A DNA stretch of 19,429 nucleotides from assembly GCA_031254155.1 (NCBI GenBank), contig JAIRVA010000016.1:1-19429 (forward strand), in the 5' to 3' direction. Position numbers and translations under genes: made by a program. A model generated the notes under the pieces. It was not told the origin of the DNA. It did no database searches and saw only the letters and a list, made by a program, of their open reading frames with translations. How positions within the stretch are numbered: position 1 is the stretch's first letter; each line of letters opens with the position of its first letter. The stretch comes from Propionibacteriaceae bacterium. GTDB lineage: Bacteria > Actinomycetota > Actinomycetes > Propionibacteriales > Propionibacteriaceae. Of this stretch, positions 7,399-14,483 are shown piece by piece.

Positions 7399-8747
7399 AA
7401 CACCACCACGTCCGCCGTCTCGGGCTGACGCTCCTCGCGCTGGCGACCGCCGTCGCGCTCACCGCCTGTTCCGGCGGGAGTCCGGCCGCCACCACCGCCA
7501 CGACCGGGGGTACGGCGACCGGCTCGGCCCCCGCCGACTACACCGGCCAGACGTTCACCGTCTGGCACTACGAGTCGGCCAACTCCGCCATGGGCCTCGC
7601 CTGGGCCAAGGCGGTCGACATCTTCAAGACCGAGCACCCCGGGATCACGGTCAACGTCGAGCCGCAGACCTTTGAGCAGATCCAGAAGAACGCCAAGATC
7701 ATCCTGACGGGCGACACCGTCCCGGATGTCATGGAGTACAACAAGGGCAATGCCACCGCCGGCCAACTGGCTTCCCAGGGCCTGCTTACCCCGCTGACTG
7801 ACGTCGCGAAGGCGCGTGGCTGGGACAAGATCGTCACGGGCGCGCTGGCCACCACGGCGATGTACAACGACCAGGGCCTCATGGGCTCGGGCGACTGGTA
7901 CGGCGTCACCAACTACGGCGAGTACGTCACCGTCTACTACAACAAGGACATGTTCGACGCCCAGGGCCTCAAGGTACCGACCACGTACGACCAGTTCGTG
8001 GCCGCCATGCAGACCTTCGTCGCCGCCGGCATCACCCCGCTGGCAGCGGGCGGGGCGGAGTACCCGATGCAGCAGATCTGGTACCAACTCGTTTTGAGCC
8101 AGTCGAACCGCGATTTCGTCAACGCGTACCAACTCTTCAACGGTGACGTCGACTGGCAGTCGGACGCGATGATCGGCGCGACCGACACCCTGCGCGACTG
8201 GGTGGACAAGGGCTACATCTCCAAGGATGCCGCCGGGCTCACCGCCGAGGACATGGGGACGAGCTTCATCGCGGGTAAGTACCCCATCATGATGTCGGGC
8301 TCATGGTGGTTCGGCCGCCTGAAGAGCGAGATCAAGTTCAACTGGGGCCAGTTCCTGTTCCCCGGCAACGAGTTGAACACCGGTTCGTCTGGTAACCTGT
8401 GGGTCGTCCCCGACTCGGCGAAGAACAAGGACCTGGCGTACGACTTCATCGATATCACCCTGCGCCCCGAGGTCCAGAACATCCTGGGCGAGAACGGCGG
8501 CCTGCCCGTCTCCGGCGACCCGGCGGGCATCACCGACGAATCCGTGCGGGTGTTCACCCAGAACTTCCAGACCGCAGTTAACAACGACCAACTGGCCTTC
8601 TACCCCGACTGGCCGGTGGCGGGGTTCTACGACCAGCTCGTGAGCGGGTTCCAGTCGGTCGTGAACGGGACGAAGTCCTCCCAAGAGGTCATGTCGACGC
8701 TCGGCGACTACTACAAGTCGGGCAAGGCCGACATCGTCGGCGGCTAG
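7395..8747 (+). CDS. sugar ABC transporter solute-binding lipoprotein (SBP family 1)
   Basis: The 450-residue precursor has a lipoprotein signal: positive MKHHHVRR, a hydrophobic stretch, and lipobox LTAC with the acylated cysteine at residue 25. A Ser/Thr/Gly/Ala linker to about residue 48 follows. The mature part starts GQTFTVWHYESANSAMGLAWAKAVDIF and has the alpha/beta pattern of MalE/UgpB-type binding proteins, including the LTGDTVPDVMEYN strand-turn. It would be anchored to the outer face of the membrane and deliver an oligosaccharide to the permeases that follow. Many Trp and Tyr residues (WYGVTNYGEYVTVYYN, SGSWWFG) fit carbohydrate stacking. The ATG at 7395 overlaps the lacI-type stop and follows agaaagg (7381-7387) by 7 bases. 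The exact sugar cannot be read from the sequence. Confidence 0.94.
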   Translation: MKHHHVRRLGLTLLALATAVALTACSGGSPAATTATTGGTATGSAPADYTGQTFTVWHYESANSAMGLAWAKAVDIFKTEHPGITVNVEPQTFEQIQKNAKIILTGDTVPDVMEYNKGNATAGQLASQGLLTPLTDVAKARGWDKIVTGALATTAMYNDQGLMGSGDWYGVTNYGEYVTVYYNKDMFDAQGLKVPTTYDQFVAAMQTFVAAGITPLAAGGAEYPMQQIWYQLVLSQSNRDFVNAYQLFNGDVDWQSDAMIGATDTLRDWVDKGYISKDAAGLTAEDMGTSFIAGKYPIMMSGSWWFGRLKSEIKFNWGQFLFPGNELNTGSSGNLWVVPDSAKNKDLAYDFIDITLRPEVQNILGENGGLPVSGDPAGITDESVRVFTQNFQTAVNNDQLAFYPDWPVAGFYDQLVSGFQSVVNGTKSSQEVMSTLGDYYKSGKADIVGG

Positions 8748-8779
8748 TTCCACGCGGAGTCCGGGAAGGAGGTCCGGTG

Positions 8780-9715
8780 ATGACGACGAGGACACACCCC
8801 CGCCGACGGGTCGGCCGTCGGCCGGGCGCCTACTGGTGGTACCTCCTCCCCGGACTCGGCGCGTTCACGGTCATCATCGCCGTACCCTTCCTGCTCAACG
8901 TGTGGTATTCGCTCCACTCGTGGAAGGGCGGCCGCGCGCCGATGCGGTGGATCGGGCTCAAGAACTACCTCGATCTGGCCTCTGACACGGCCTTTTGGCG
9001 GAGCTTTGGCAACTCGGCCGCGATGATCGTGGCGATGGTCATCCTCCCGACCCTGATCGGGCTCGTCCTGGCCTCGGTGCTATTCGACTTCGTCGGCAAG
9101 CACTGGTCCTCGCGGCTGGCGAGCCTGCTGCGGGCGACGTACTACCTGCCGCAGATCCTGCCGATCACCGTGGCCGGCATCCTGTGGAACTGGATCTTCA
9201 ACGCCCAGACCGGCGCGCTCAACGCGATCCTGAAGGCGTTCGGGGTGGCCGATCCGCCGAACTGGCTCGGCGTCACCACCACCGCGCTGCCGGCGGTGAT
9301 GTTCGTGCTGGTCTGGATGCAGATCGGCTACCCGACGGTCATCTTCATGTCGGCCCTCTCGCGGGTCGACCCGGAACTGTACGAAGCGGCCGAACTCGAC
9401 GGCGCGGGGTGGTGGTCCCGGTTCCGGGCTATCACCATCCCGCAGATCCGCCCCGAAACCTTCGTGATCACGCTGACCTGCACGGTCGCCGCCCTCAAGG
9501 TGTTCGGCCCCATCTACGTGCTGACCCGCGGCGGGCCCGAGTCGTCGACCCTCGTCCCCTCGTACTACTCCTTCCTCAACTTCTTCGACAAGTCGAAGGT
9601 GGGGTACGGCGCGGCCATCGCGACGGTGCTCACCCTGGTGATCGTCCTGGTCACGGCGGTGATCCAGGTGTTGCAGAACCGCAGCGCCCGCCGCGAGGAG
9701 GCGGTCGAAGGATGA
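8780..9715 (+). CDS. sugar ABC transporter permease, MalF/UgpA type
   Basis: The 311-residue membrane protein has about six hydrophobic helices, beginning WWYLLPGLGAFTVIIAVPFLLNV after a basic cytoplasmic N-terminus (RTHPRRRVGRRPG). The EAA loop that docks with the ATPase is EAAELDGAGWWSRFRAITIP, starting at residue 202. Length and pattern match the first permease of CUT1 oligosaccharide importers. The start is the ATG at 8780, 7 bases after AAGGAGG (8766-8772); a GTG one codon earlier is less likely. The gene lies 32 bases after the binding-protein gene and overlaps the second permease by 4 bases (ATGA). No ATPase gene accompanies it. Confidence 0.95.
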   Translation: MTTRTHPRRRVGRRPGAYWWYLLPGLGAFTVIIAVPFLLNVWYSLHSWKGGRAPMRWIGLKNYLDLASDTAFWRSFGNSAAMIVAMVILPTLIGLVLASVLFDFVGKHWSSRLASLLRATYYLPQILPITVAGILWNWIFNAQTGALNAILKAFGVADPPNWLGVTTTALPAVMFVLVWMQIGYPTVIFMSALSRVDPELYEAAELDGAGWWSRFRAITIPQIRPETFVITLTCTVAALKVFGPIYVLTRGGPESSTLVPSYYSFLNFFDKSKVGYGAAIATVLTLVIVLVTAVIQVLQNRSARREEAVEG

Positions 9716-10578
9716 GCATGCTCGCCACCCCGAACCCCGCCCACCGACCCGCCAAACGCCGTGGGCCCGTCCGTTGGCTCGTGCTCGCCCTCGTCAGCCT
9801 GGGGGCGCTGTTCATGATCTCACCGTTCCTGATCATGCTCCTCAACGCGTTCAAATCGCCCGCCGATTACTCGCAGTCCGGGCCGCTCAGCCTGCCCGGG
9901 AGCTTCTACTGGGAGGGTGTGGTCACCTTCTGGACGCGGACCAACTTCGGGTGGAAGCTCTGGAACTCGGTCTGGATTTCGACTCTTGTGGCGCTGTTCG
10001 CGGTGACGTTGTCGCTGCTCAGCGCGTACGCCATCGGTATCGGCCGGGTCCGGGGCCGCGTGTGGCTGGTCGGGCTGTTCCTGCTCGCCAACATGCTGCC
10101 CCAAGAGGTCTTGGTCTACCCGCTGTTCACGATGGCGCAGAAGGTCCACCTGAACGACTCGGGGTGGTCGATTGTCATCATTTTCACCGTCATCCAGGCG
10201 GCCTTCGGGACGTACCTGCTCGCGTCCGTGCTCGGTACCTTCCCGCCGGCGCTGCTCGAAGCGGCCGAGATCGACGGCGCCTCGCGGTGGCAGATCCTCT
10301 GGCGGGTGGTGTTCCCGATTGTGCGGCCGACCTGCTCGGTGCTCATGATCTTCTTCTTCATCTGGACGTGGAACGAGTTCTTCATCCCACTGGTGATGCT
10401 GACCTCGTCCACCGCCCAGACGGTCCCGATCGCGCTCGCGGCCATGCAGGGCGACCGGCTGATGGACGTGCCGACGCTCAATGCCGGTACGCTGATGTCG
10501 CTGATCCCGACCCTCGTCTTCTTCTTGATCTTCCAGCGGACGTTGACGCGGGGGATCACCGTGGGCGCCGTCAAATGA
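9712..10578 (+). CDS. sugar ABC transporter permease, MalG/UgpE type
   Basis: The 288-residue protein starts MSMLATPNPAHRPAKRRGP and has six membrane helices. The first is near residues 22-42 (WLVLALVSLGALFMISPFLIML), and LFLLANMLPQEVLVYPLF is the characteristic mid-protein segment. The EAA motif is EAAEIDGASRWQILWRVVFP, starting at residue 183. The C-terminal portion (TLMSLIPTLVFFLIFQRTLTRGITVGAVK) is typical of MalG-type subunits. It would pair with the preceding permease to form the membrane channel. The ATG overlaps the upstream stop. The same frame is open further upstream to 8995, but that stretch lies inside the first permease gene and is not coding. Confidence 0.95.
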   Translation: MSMLATPNPAHRPAKRRGPVRWLVLALVSLGALFMISPFLIMLLNAFKSPADYSQSGPLSLPGSFYWEGVVTFWTRTNFGWKLWNSVWISTLVALFAVTLSLLSAYAIGIGRVRGRVWLVGLFLLANMLPQEVLVYPLFTMAQKVHLNDSGWSIVIIFTVIQAAFGTYLLASVLGTFPPALLEAAEIDGASRWQILWRVVFPIVRPTCSVLMIFFFIWTWNEFFIPLVMLTSSTAQTVPIALAAMQGDRLMDVPTLNAGTLMSLIPTLVFFLIFQRTLTRGITVGAVK

Positions 10579-10606
10579 CGGCAAGGTTCCCAGAGAAAGG
10601 GCAATG

Positions 10607-12982
10607 ATGAAGTTCGCCGATGGCATGTGGATGCTCCGCCCGGGCGTGACCGCGCTCCACCCGGTCGCGGTCGACTCGGTGGTGACGAGCGAGGACGCCC
10701 TGACGGTCTACGCCACGACCGTCCCCGTCCGCGGCCGGGGCGACACGCTCAACCGGGCCCTGCTGACGTTCACCTACACCGCCGTGGCCGATGGTGTCAT
10801 CCGGGTCCGGGCGGCGCACCTCGGCGGCGGGCAGCCCCGCAGGCCGGCGTACGAGATCAGTGCGCCACCGGAACATGAGCCACAGGGGCCACCGACCCGC
10901 TGGCTCCCCCCTCTGACAAGCGCAGACAGTCAGCCGGTGGCTGAGGTCACCGACGAGGTGGCCCGCCTGACGGCCGGATCGCTCACTGTCGAGGTCGCGC
11001 TAACGGGGGAGTGGCGGGTGTCCTTCGTCCAGGACGGCACCCCCGTCGTCACCTCCCCCGCCAAAGGGTGCGCCTTCCTCCAGGTCGTCCCGGGCGGGGT
11101 ACCGGCCGGAGCGACCGTCACCGGTGGTCCCGCCGCCTCCGGTGCCTTCGTCCGTGAGCAGCTGAGCCTGGGCGTCGGCGAGCGCATCTACGGTCTCGGC
11201 GAGCGGTTCGGGCCGTTCGTCAAGAACGGGCAGAGCGTCGACAGTTGGAACGAGGACGGCGGTACCTCGTCCGACCAGGCCTACAAGTCCGTCCCCTTCT
11301 ACCTCTCCAGTGCGGGGTACGGCGTGTTCGTCGCCCACCCGGAGCGGGTCTCGTTCGAGGTCGGGACCGAAGCGGTCGAGGCCGTCCAGTTCTCCGTCGA
11401 GGGCCAGGTGCTCGAGTACTACGTGATCGCCGGGCCGACGCCGAAGGCCGTGCTCGCGCGTTACACCGCGCTCACCGGCCGTGCGCCCCGCCTGCCCGCG
11501 TGGTCGTACGGAACGTGGTTGTCGACCTCCTTCACGACCTCGTACGACGAGGCGACCGTCATGGCCGCCCTCGACGGCATGGCCGAGCACGGGCTCCCCG
11601 TCTCCGTCTTCCATTTCGACTGCTTCTGGATGCGCGAGTACCAGTGGTGTGACTTCACCTGGGACCCGCGCGTCTTCCCCGACCCGGCGAGCATGCTCGC
11701 CCGTCTCCACGCGCGGGGGCTGAAGGTGTGCGTGTGGATCAACCCGTACATCGCGGAGCGCTCCCCGCTGTTCGCCGAGGGGGCCGCGCGGGGGTACCTC
11801 CTCAAGACGACCAGCGGGGACGTCTGGCAAACCGACCTCTGGCAAGCGGGAATGGGGATCATCGACCTGACGAACCCCGCAGCCCGCGCCTGGTGGCTAT
11901 CCCAGCTGGAGGCGCTGCTCGACGCTGGTGTGGACACGCTCAAGACCGATTTCGGCGAGCGCATCCCGGCCCACGACGTGGCCTGGTTCGACGGTTCGGA
12001 GCCGGCGAAGATGCACAACTGGTACGCGGGGCTCTACAACGGCGCCGTCTTCGACCTGCTGACGCGCAAGCGGGGCGAGGGCGAGGCCGTCGTGTTCGCG
12101 CGCGCGGCGACGGCCGGCGGGCAGCGGTACCCGGTGCACTGGGGCGGTGACTCGTGGTCGACGTTCGTCTCCATGGCCGAGACCCTGCGCGGCGGGCTGA
12201 GCCTCGCCCTCAGTGGCTTCGCGTACTGGAGCCACGACATCGGTGGTTTTGAGGGTACGCCGGACCCGGACGTCTTCACCCGCTGGCTGGCCTTCGGCCT
12301 GCTCAGTTCGCATTCCCGCTTCCACGGGTCGGGTTCGATGCGCCTGCCGTGGCTGTACGGGGAGGCGGCCGTCGCGGCGACCCGCCGGTTCTCCGAGCTC
12401 AAGATGCGGCTCATGCCGTACCTCGCAGCGGGTGCCCGCGAAGCGGTGGCGACGGGGGTGCCGCTCCTGCGGCCCCTGGTCCTGGAATTCCCGGACGACC
12501 GGACGGCCCGCGAGGTCGACACCCAGTACCTGCTCGGCCCGTCGCTGCTGGTCGCCCCCGTGTTCACGAAAGAAGGGACGGTCGAGTTCTACCTGCCGGC
12601 GGGCCGCTGGACCTCGCTGCTCGACGGTACGGTGGCCGAGGGCGGTCGCTGGGTCCGCGAGACCCACGACCTCGCATCATTGCCGCTGTACGTGCGGGAG
12701 GACACCGTACTGCCCCTGGGTGCCGCGGTGGACCGCCCGGAGTCCGACTGGGCGGACGGGGTGACGCTGGATCTCTACGAGCTCGTCGACGGCCACGACT
12801 CGACGACGGTCATCCCGGCGGCCGATGCGGGTGTCGGGGCGAGTGATGTGACCTTCCGCGTCCGCCGGGCGGGCGACGTTATCACCGTCGACACGGACTC
12901 CGACCGGGCCTGGGCGATCCGGGTCGGCGGGGTGACAAGCACGTACCCCGCCGGGACACAGATGGTTCAGCTTGACGTTTGA
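10607..12982 (+). CDS. GH31 alpha-xylosidase (YicI type)
   Basis: The 791-residue glycosidase begins MKFADGMWMLRPGVTALHPV, the start typical of YicI-type alpha-xylosidases. The catalytic nucleophile is D448 in LKTDFGERIP, a motif diagnostic of the YicI branch. The acid/base is D515 in HWGGDSWSTF. An N-terminal beta-sandwich (about 1-280), the catalytic (beta/alpha)8 barrel (about 285-610) and C-terminal beta domains follow in order. No signal peptide is seen, so it acts in the cytoplasm on the imported sugar, releasing xylose (or less likely glucose) from the non-reducing end, for example from isoprimeverose. Two ATGs are possible (10604, 10607); 10607 gives better spacing to aaagg (10596-10600) and matches the family start. 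It is 28 bases after the second permease, the last gene of the operon. Confidence 0.92.
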   Translation: MKFADGMWMLRPGVTALHPVAVDSVVTSEDALTVYATTVPVRGRGDTLNRALLTFTYTAVADGVIRVRAAHLGGGQPRRPAYEISAPPEHEPQGPPTRWLPPLTSADSQPVAEVTDEVARLTAGSLTVEVALTGEWRVSFVQDGTPVVTSPAKGCAFLQVVPGGVPAGATVTGGPAASGAFVREQLSLGVGERIYGLGERFGPFVKNGQSVDSWNEDGGTSSDQAYKSVPFYLSSAGYGVFVAHPERVSFEVGTEAVEAVQFSVEGQVLEYYVIAGPTPKAVLARYTALTGRAPRLPAWSYGTWLSTSFTTSYDEATVMAALDGMAEHGLPVSVFHFDCFWMREYQWCDFTWDPRVFPDPASMLARLHARGLKVCVWINPYIAERSPLFAEGAARGYLLKTTSGDVWQTDLWQAGMGIIDLTNPAARAWWLSQLEALLDAGVDTLKTDFGERIPAHDVAWFDGSEPAKMHNWYAGLYNGAVFDLLTRKRGEGEAVVFARAATAGGQRYPVHWGGDSWSTFVSMAETLRGGLSLALSGFAYWSHDIGGFEGTPDPDVFTRWLAFGLLSSHSRFHGSGSMRLPWLYGEAAVAATRRFSELKMRLMPYLAAGAREAVATGVPLLRPLVLEFPDDRTAREVDTQYLLGPSLLVAPVFTKEGTVEFYLPAGRWTSLLDGTVAEGGRWVRETHDLASLPLYVREDTVLPLGAAVDRPESDWADGVTLDLYELVDGHDSTTVIPAADAGVGASDVTFRVRRAGDVITVDTDSDRAWAIRVGGVTSTYPAGTQMVQLDV

Positions 12983-12997
12983 TGAGTGTGTCAGAGG

Positions 12998-13009
12998 GCT
13001 GGTACCAGC
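12998..13009. promoter_or_regulatory. 12-bp perfect palindrome, candidate antitoxin operator
   Basis: gctggtaccagc is a perfect palindrome lying where the -35 element of the following promoter would be (its end is 13 bases before TAGAAT). Phd/YefM antitoxins repress their own promoter by binding short palindromes, so this is the natural operator for the toxin-antitoxin pair that starts 27 bases later. The assignment rests on symmetry and position only. Confidence 0.55.
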
Positions 13010-13022
13010 GGAGTTTTCGGAC

Positions 13023-13028
13023 TAGAAT
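13023..13028 (+). promoter_or_regulatory. -10 element, probable leaderless promoter of the toxin-antitoxin pair
   Basis: TAGAAT at 13023-13028 is followed by exactly 7 bases and then ATG at 13036, so a transcript starting 7-8 bases after the -10 would begin on the start codon. There is no good Shine-Dalgarno sequence before either ATG (13030 or 13036). This layout is typical of leaderless mRNAs, which are common in actinobacteria. Confidence 0.55.
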
Positions 13029-13035
13029 TATGGTC

Positions 13036-13299
13036 ATGATAACAGTCCCACTGGCGACCGCCAAGGCCCGCCTTTCAGCGTACGTGGACGATGTGCACAC
13101 TACCCACGAACGGGTGACAATCACGCGCAACGGCGTGCCAGCAAGTGTGCTCATTGCGATCAATGACCTGGAGGCGCTCGAGGAGACCCTCGCGGTGTTG
13201 AGTGACGCGGAGGCAATGCGAGAGATCCGCGAGGCGGAGCGAGAACTCGACGCTGGGTTGGGTGAAGCCTGGTCAAGTTTTGAGCCCAGGGCGGCATGA
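13036..13299 (+). CDS. Phd/YefM-family antitoxin
   Basis: From the ATG at 13036 the protein has 87 residues and begins MITVPLATAKARLSAYVDDV. This is the beta-strand plus KARLS helix of the Phd/YefM fold, followed by RVTITRNGVPASVLIAINDLEALEETL, the second conserved half. The N-terminal domain binds DNA as a dimer. The acidic C-terminal tail (about 55-87, AEAMREIREAERELDAGLGEAW) would wrap the RelE-type toxin and block it. The next gene starts inside its stop codon (ATGA, 13296-13299), so antitoxin and toxin are coupled. An ATG two codons earlier (13030) is possible, but the leaderless arrangement favours 13036. It is transcribed in the same direction as the sugar operon but has its own promoter. 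Confidence 0.88.
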   Translation: MITVPLATAKARLSAYVDDVHTTHERVTITRNGVPASVLIAINDLEALEETLAVLSDAEAMREIREAERELDAGLGEAWSSFEPRAA

Positions 13300-13559
13300 C
13301 CCACACGATCATTTGGGCGCCATCTGCCCGGCGCCAGATGGAGAACTGCCTTCCGCCTTCGGTGGGAGCCGCTGTTTGGCAGTTTGTCAACGGAGCGCTC
13401 GCGGACCAACCTTGGCGCGTCGGCAAACCGCTGCGCGGTGAGTTGGAGGGATTGTGGTCGGCCCGCCGAGGAGAATACCGGGTAATCTACCGAGTCGTCG
13501 GAGAGACGGTCCAGATCATGAGAGTTGGCCACCGGGCGGACGTGTATCGACCCCGGTAG
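13296..13559 (+). CDS. relE: RelE/ParE-superfamily toxin, likely ribosome-dependent mRNA endonuclease
   Basis: The 87-residue basic protein has the compact RelE layout: MTHTIIWAPSARRQMENCL (strand plus helix), PWRVGKPLRGELEGLWSARRGEYRVIYRV (central sheet) and IMRVGHRADVYR (final strand). Family members cut mRNA in the ribosomal A site through basic and aromatic residues. Here R58, R59, Y62, R63 and the C-terminal H79, R80, Y83 region are intact, so the toxin looks functional. Its ATG overlaps the antitoxin stop by 4 bases. One GTA codon is followed by A (GTA ATC, near 13483), whereas GTA in the core genes of this window is always followed by C. A ParE-type gyrase poison is the alternative, but pairing with a Phd/YefM antitoxin favours RelE. 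Confidence 0.88.
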   Translation: MTHTIIWAPSARRQMENCLPPSVGAAVWQFVNGALADQPWRVGKPLRGELEGLWSARRGEYRVIYRVVGETVQIMRVGHRADVYRPR

Positions 13560-13599
13560 GGCGGGCTTTCAGTGTGCCGCCATGCTCGCCGTCAGACGG

Positions 13600-13609
13600 T
13601 GACTAGTCA
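13600..13609. promoter_or_regulatory. 10-bp perfect palindrome upstream of the nitroreductase promoter
   Basis: tgactagtca is perfectly symmetric and includes ctag, a tetramer rare in this window. It ends 27 bases before a -10-like TACTAT (13637-13642), just upstream of where the -35 would lie. No consensus -35 is visible, which would fit a promoter needing an activator bound here. This is inference from position. Confidence 0.35.
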
Positions 13610-13636
13610 GTGCACGTGTGTGTACGGGCTCCGCCG

Positions 13637-13642
13637 TACTAT
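13637..13642 (+). promoter_or_regulatory. candidate -10 element of the nitroreductase gene
   Basis: TACTAT resembles TATAAT at its key positions and would start transcription near 13649, giving a leader of about 25 bases that includes the aaagggg ribosome site (13662-13668). The -35 region (around 13613-13619, cacgtgt) is not consensus. Confidence 0.4.
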
Positions 13643-13673
13643 GCTGTCGTACTGCCAGATGAAAGGGGAAATG

Positions 13674-14420
13674 ATGGGAACCATCGATGAGTTGCTGGAG
13701 CGGAAGTCGGTCCGGAAGTTCGAAGCGACACCGGTCCCGGACGGGGTCTTGGCGACCCTGCTCGACTGCGCGTTCGCGGCGCCGACGGCGGGAAACCAGA
13801 TGCTCTACACCATTCTCGACATTGAGGACGCTCCGACGAAGGCGGCTCTCGCGGTGCTGTGCGACCACCAGACGTTTATCGCGGCGGCGCCGGTGGTCCT
13901 GGTCTTTCTGGCGGACTGCCGCCGGTGGTACGACGCGTACCGCCTCGCCGGCGCCGACCCCCGCGACCCGGGGCCGGGCGACCTCGTGCTGGCCACGCAG
14001 GATGCGATGGTCGCGGCCCAGAACGTCGTTGTCGCCGCCCACGCGCTGGGGCTCGGCGCCTGCTACATCGGCGACATCCTGGAGAACTGCGAGTCCGTCC
14101 GCGAACTCCTGGATCTGGATGAGTGGGTCTTCCCGGCCACCGTCCTGATCCTCGGCTACCCGACGGCCCAGCAGCTGGCGCGTCACAAGCCCACGCGGTT
14201 CGCGCGGCGGTACGTGGTCCAGAAGGACCGCTATCACCGCTTGTCGGATGATGAACTCAGAGACATGTTCGTTGAGCGCGACGGCGAGTTTGACCGTTAT
14301 GTCCGGGCATTTTGTGGGCGCAAGTACGAGTCGGATTTCGCGGTCGAGATGTCCCGCAGCGTGGGGGAGTACCTCAAGGCGTACGGCGGTGAGGCTACCC
14401 AGGTCCACGGGGCGTCTTAG
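13674..14420 (+). CDS. nitroreductase-family FMN oxidoreductase
   Basis: The 248-residue protein starts MGTIDELLERKSVRKFEATPVP. RKSVRKF (residues 10-16) is the FMN-phosphate binding signature of the nitroreductase fold, and AAPTAGNQ near residue 40 is the second FMN contact. GLGACYIGDI, about residues 125-134, is the conserved glycine segment over the flavin. Family members use NAD(P)H to reduce nitro compounds, quinones or flavin; the substrate here cannot be told. The C-terminal half resembles the NfsA/FRP-like branch. Of two ATGs, 13674 is better spaced (5-7 bases) from aaagggg than 13671. The frame is open further upstream to 13572, but those codons cover the promoter. The serine protease gene follows after 63 bases with no obvious terminator between, so read-through is likely. 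Confidence 0.9.
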   Translation: MGTIDELLERKSVRKFEATPVPDGVLATLLDCAFAAPTAGNQMLYTILDIEDAPTKAALAVLCDHQTFIAAAPVVLVFLADCRRWYDAYRLAGADPRDPGPGDLVLATQDAMVAAQNVVVAAHALGLGACYIGDILENCESVRELLDLDEWVFPATVLILGYPTAQQLARHKPTRFARRYVVQKDRYHRLSDDELRDMFVERDGEFDRYVRAFCGRKYESDFAVEMSRSVGEYLKAYGGEATQVHGAS

Positions 14421-14483
14421 TGGTTTCTGAGACCGCGTCGCCCAAGATGGGTCGCAGAGAGTTTTCTAGCAGAGGAGCCCACT

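Noticed and set aside
8995..9711. In-frame upstream extension of the second permease
   Set aside because: It lies inside the first permease gene in another frame, and its translation is Arg/Gly/Pro/Asp-rich with no membrane helices. The ATG at 9712 begins a normal MalG-type N-terminus.
13560..13581. Possible terminator hairpin after the relE-type gene (ggcgg with ccgcc)
   Set aside because: Only 5 base pairs with a 12-base loop and no T-tract; too weak in GC-rich DNA.
4995..13640. Attachment-site direct repeats flanking the block between tmk and the nitroreductase
   Set aside because: Only short, unremarkable matches such as gctccg were seen at both ends, and there is no integrase or tRNA gene in the window.
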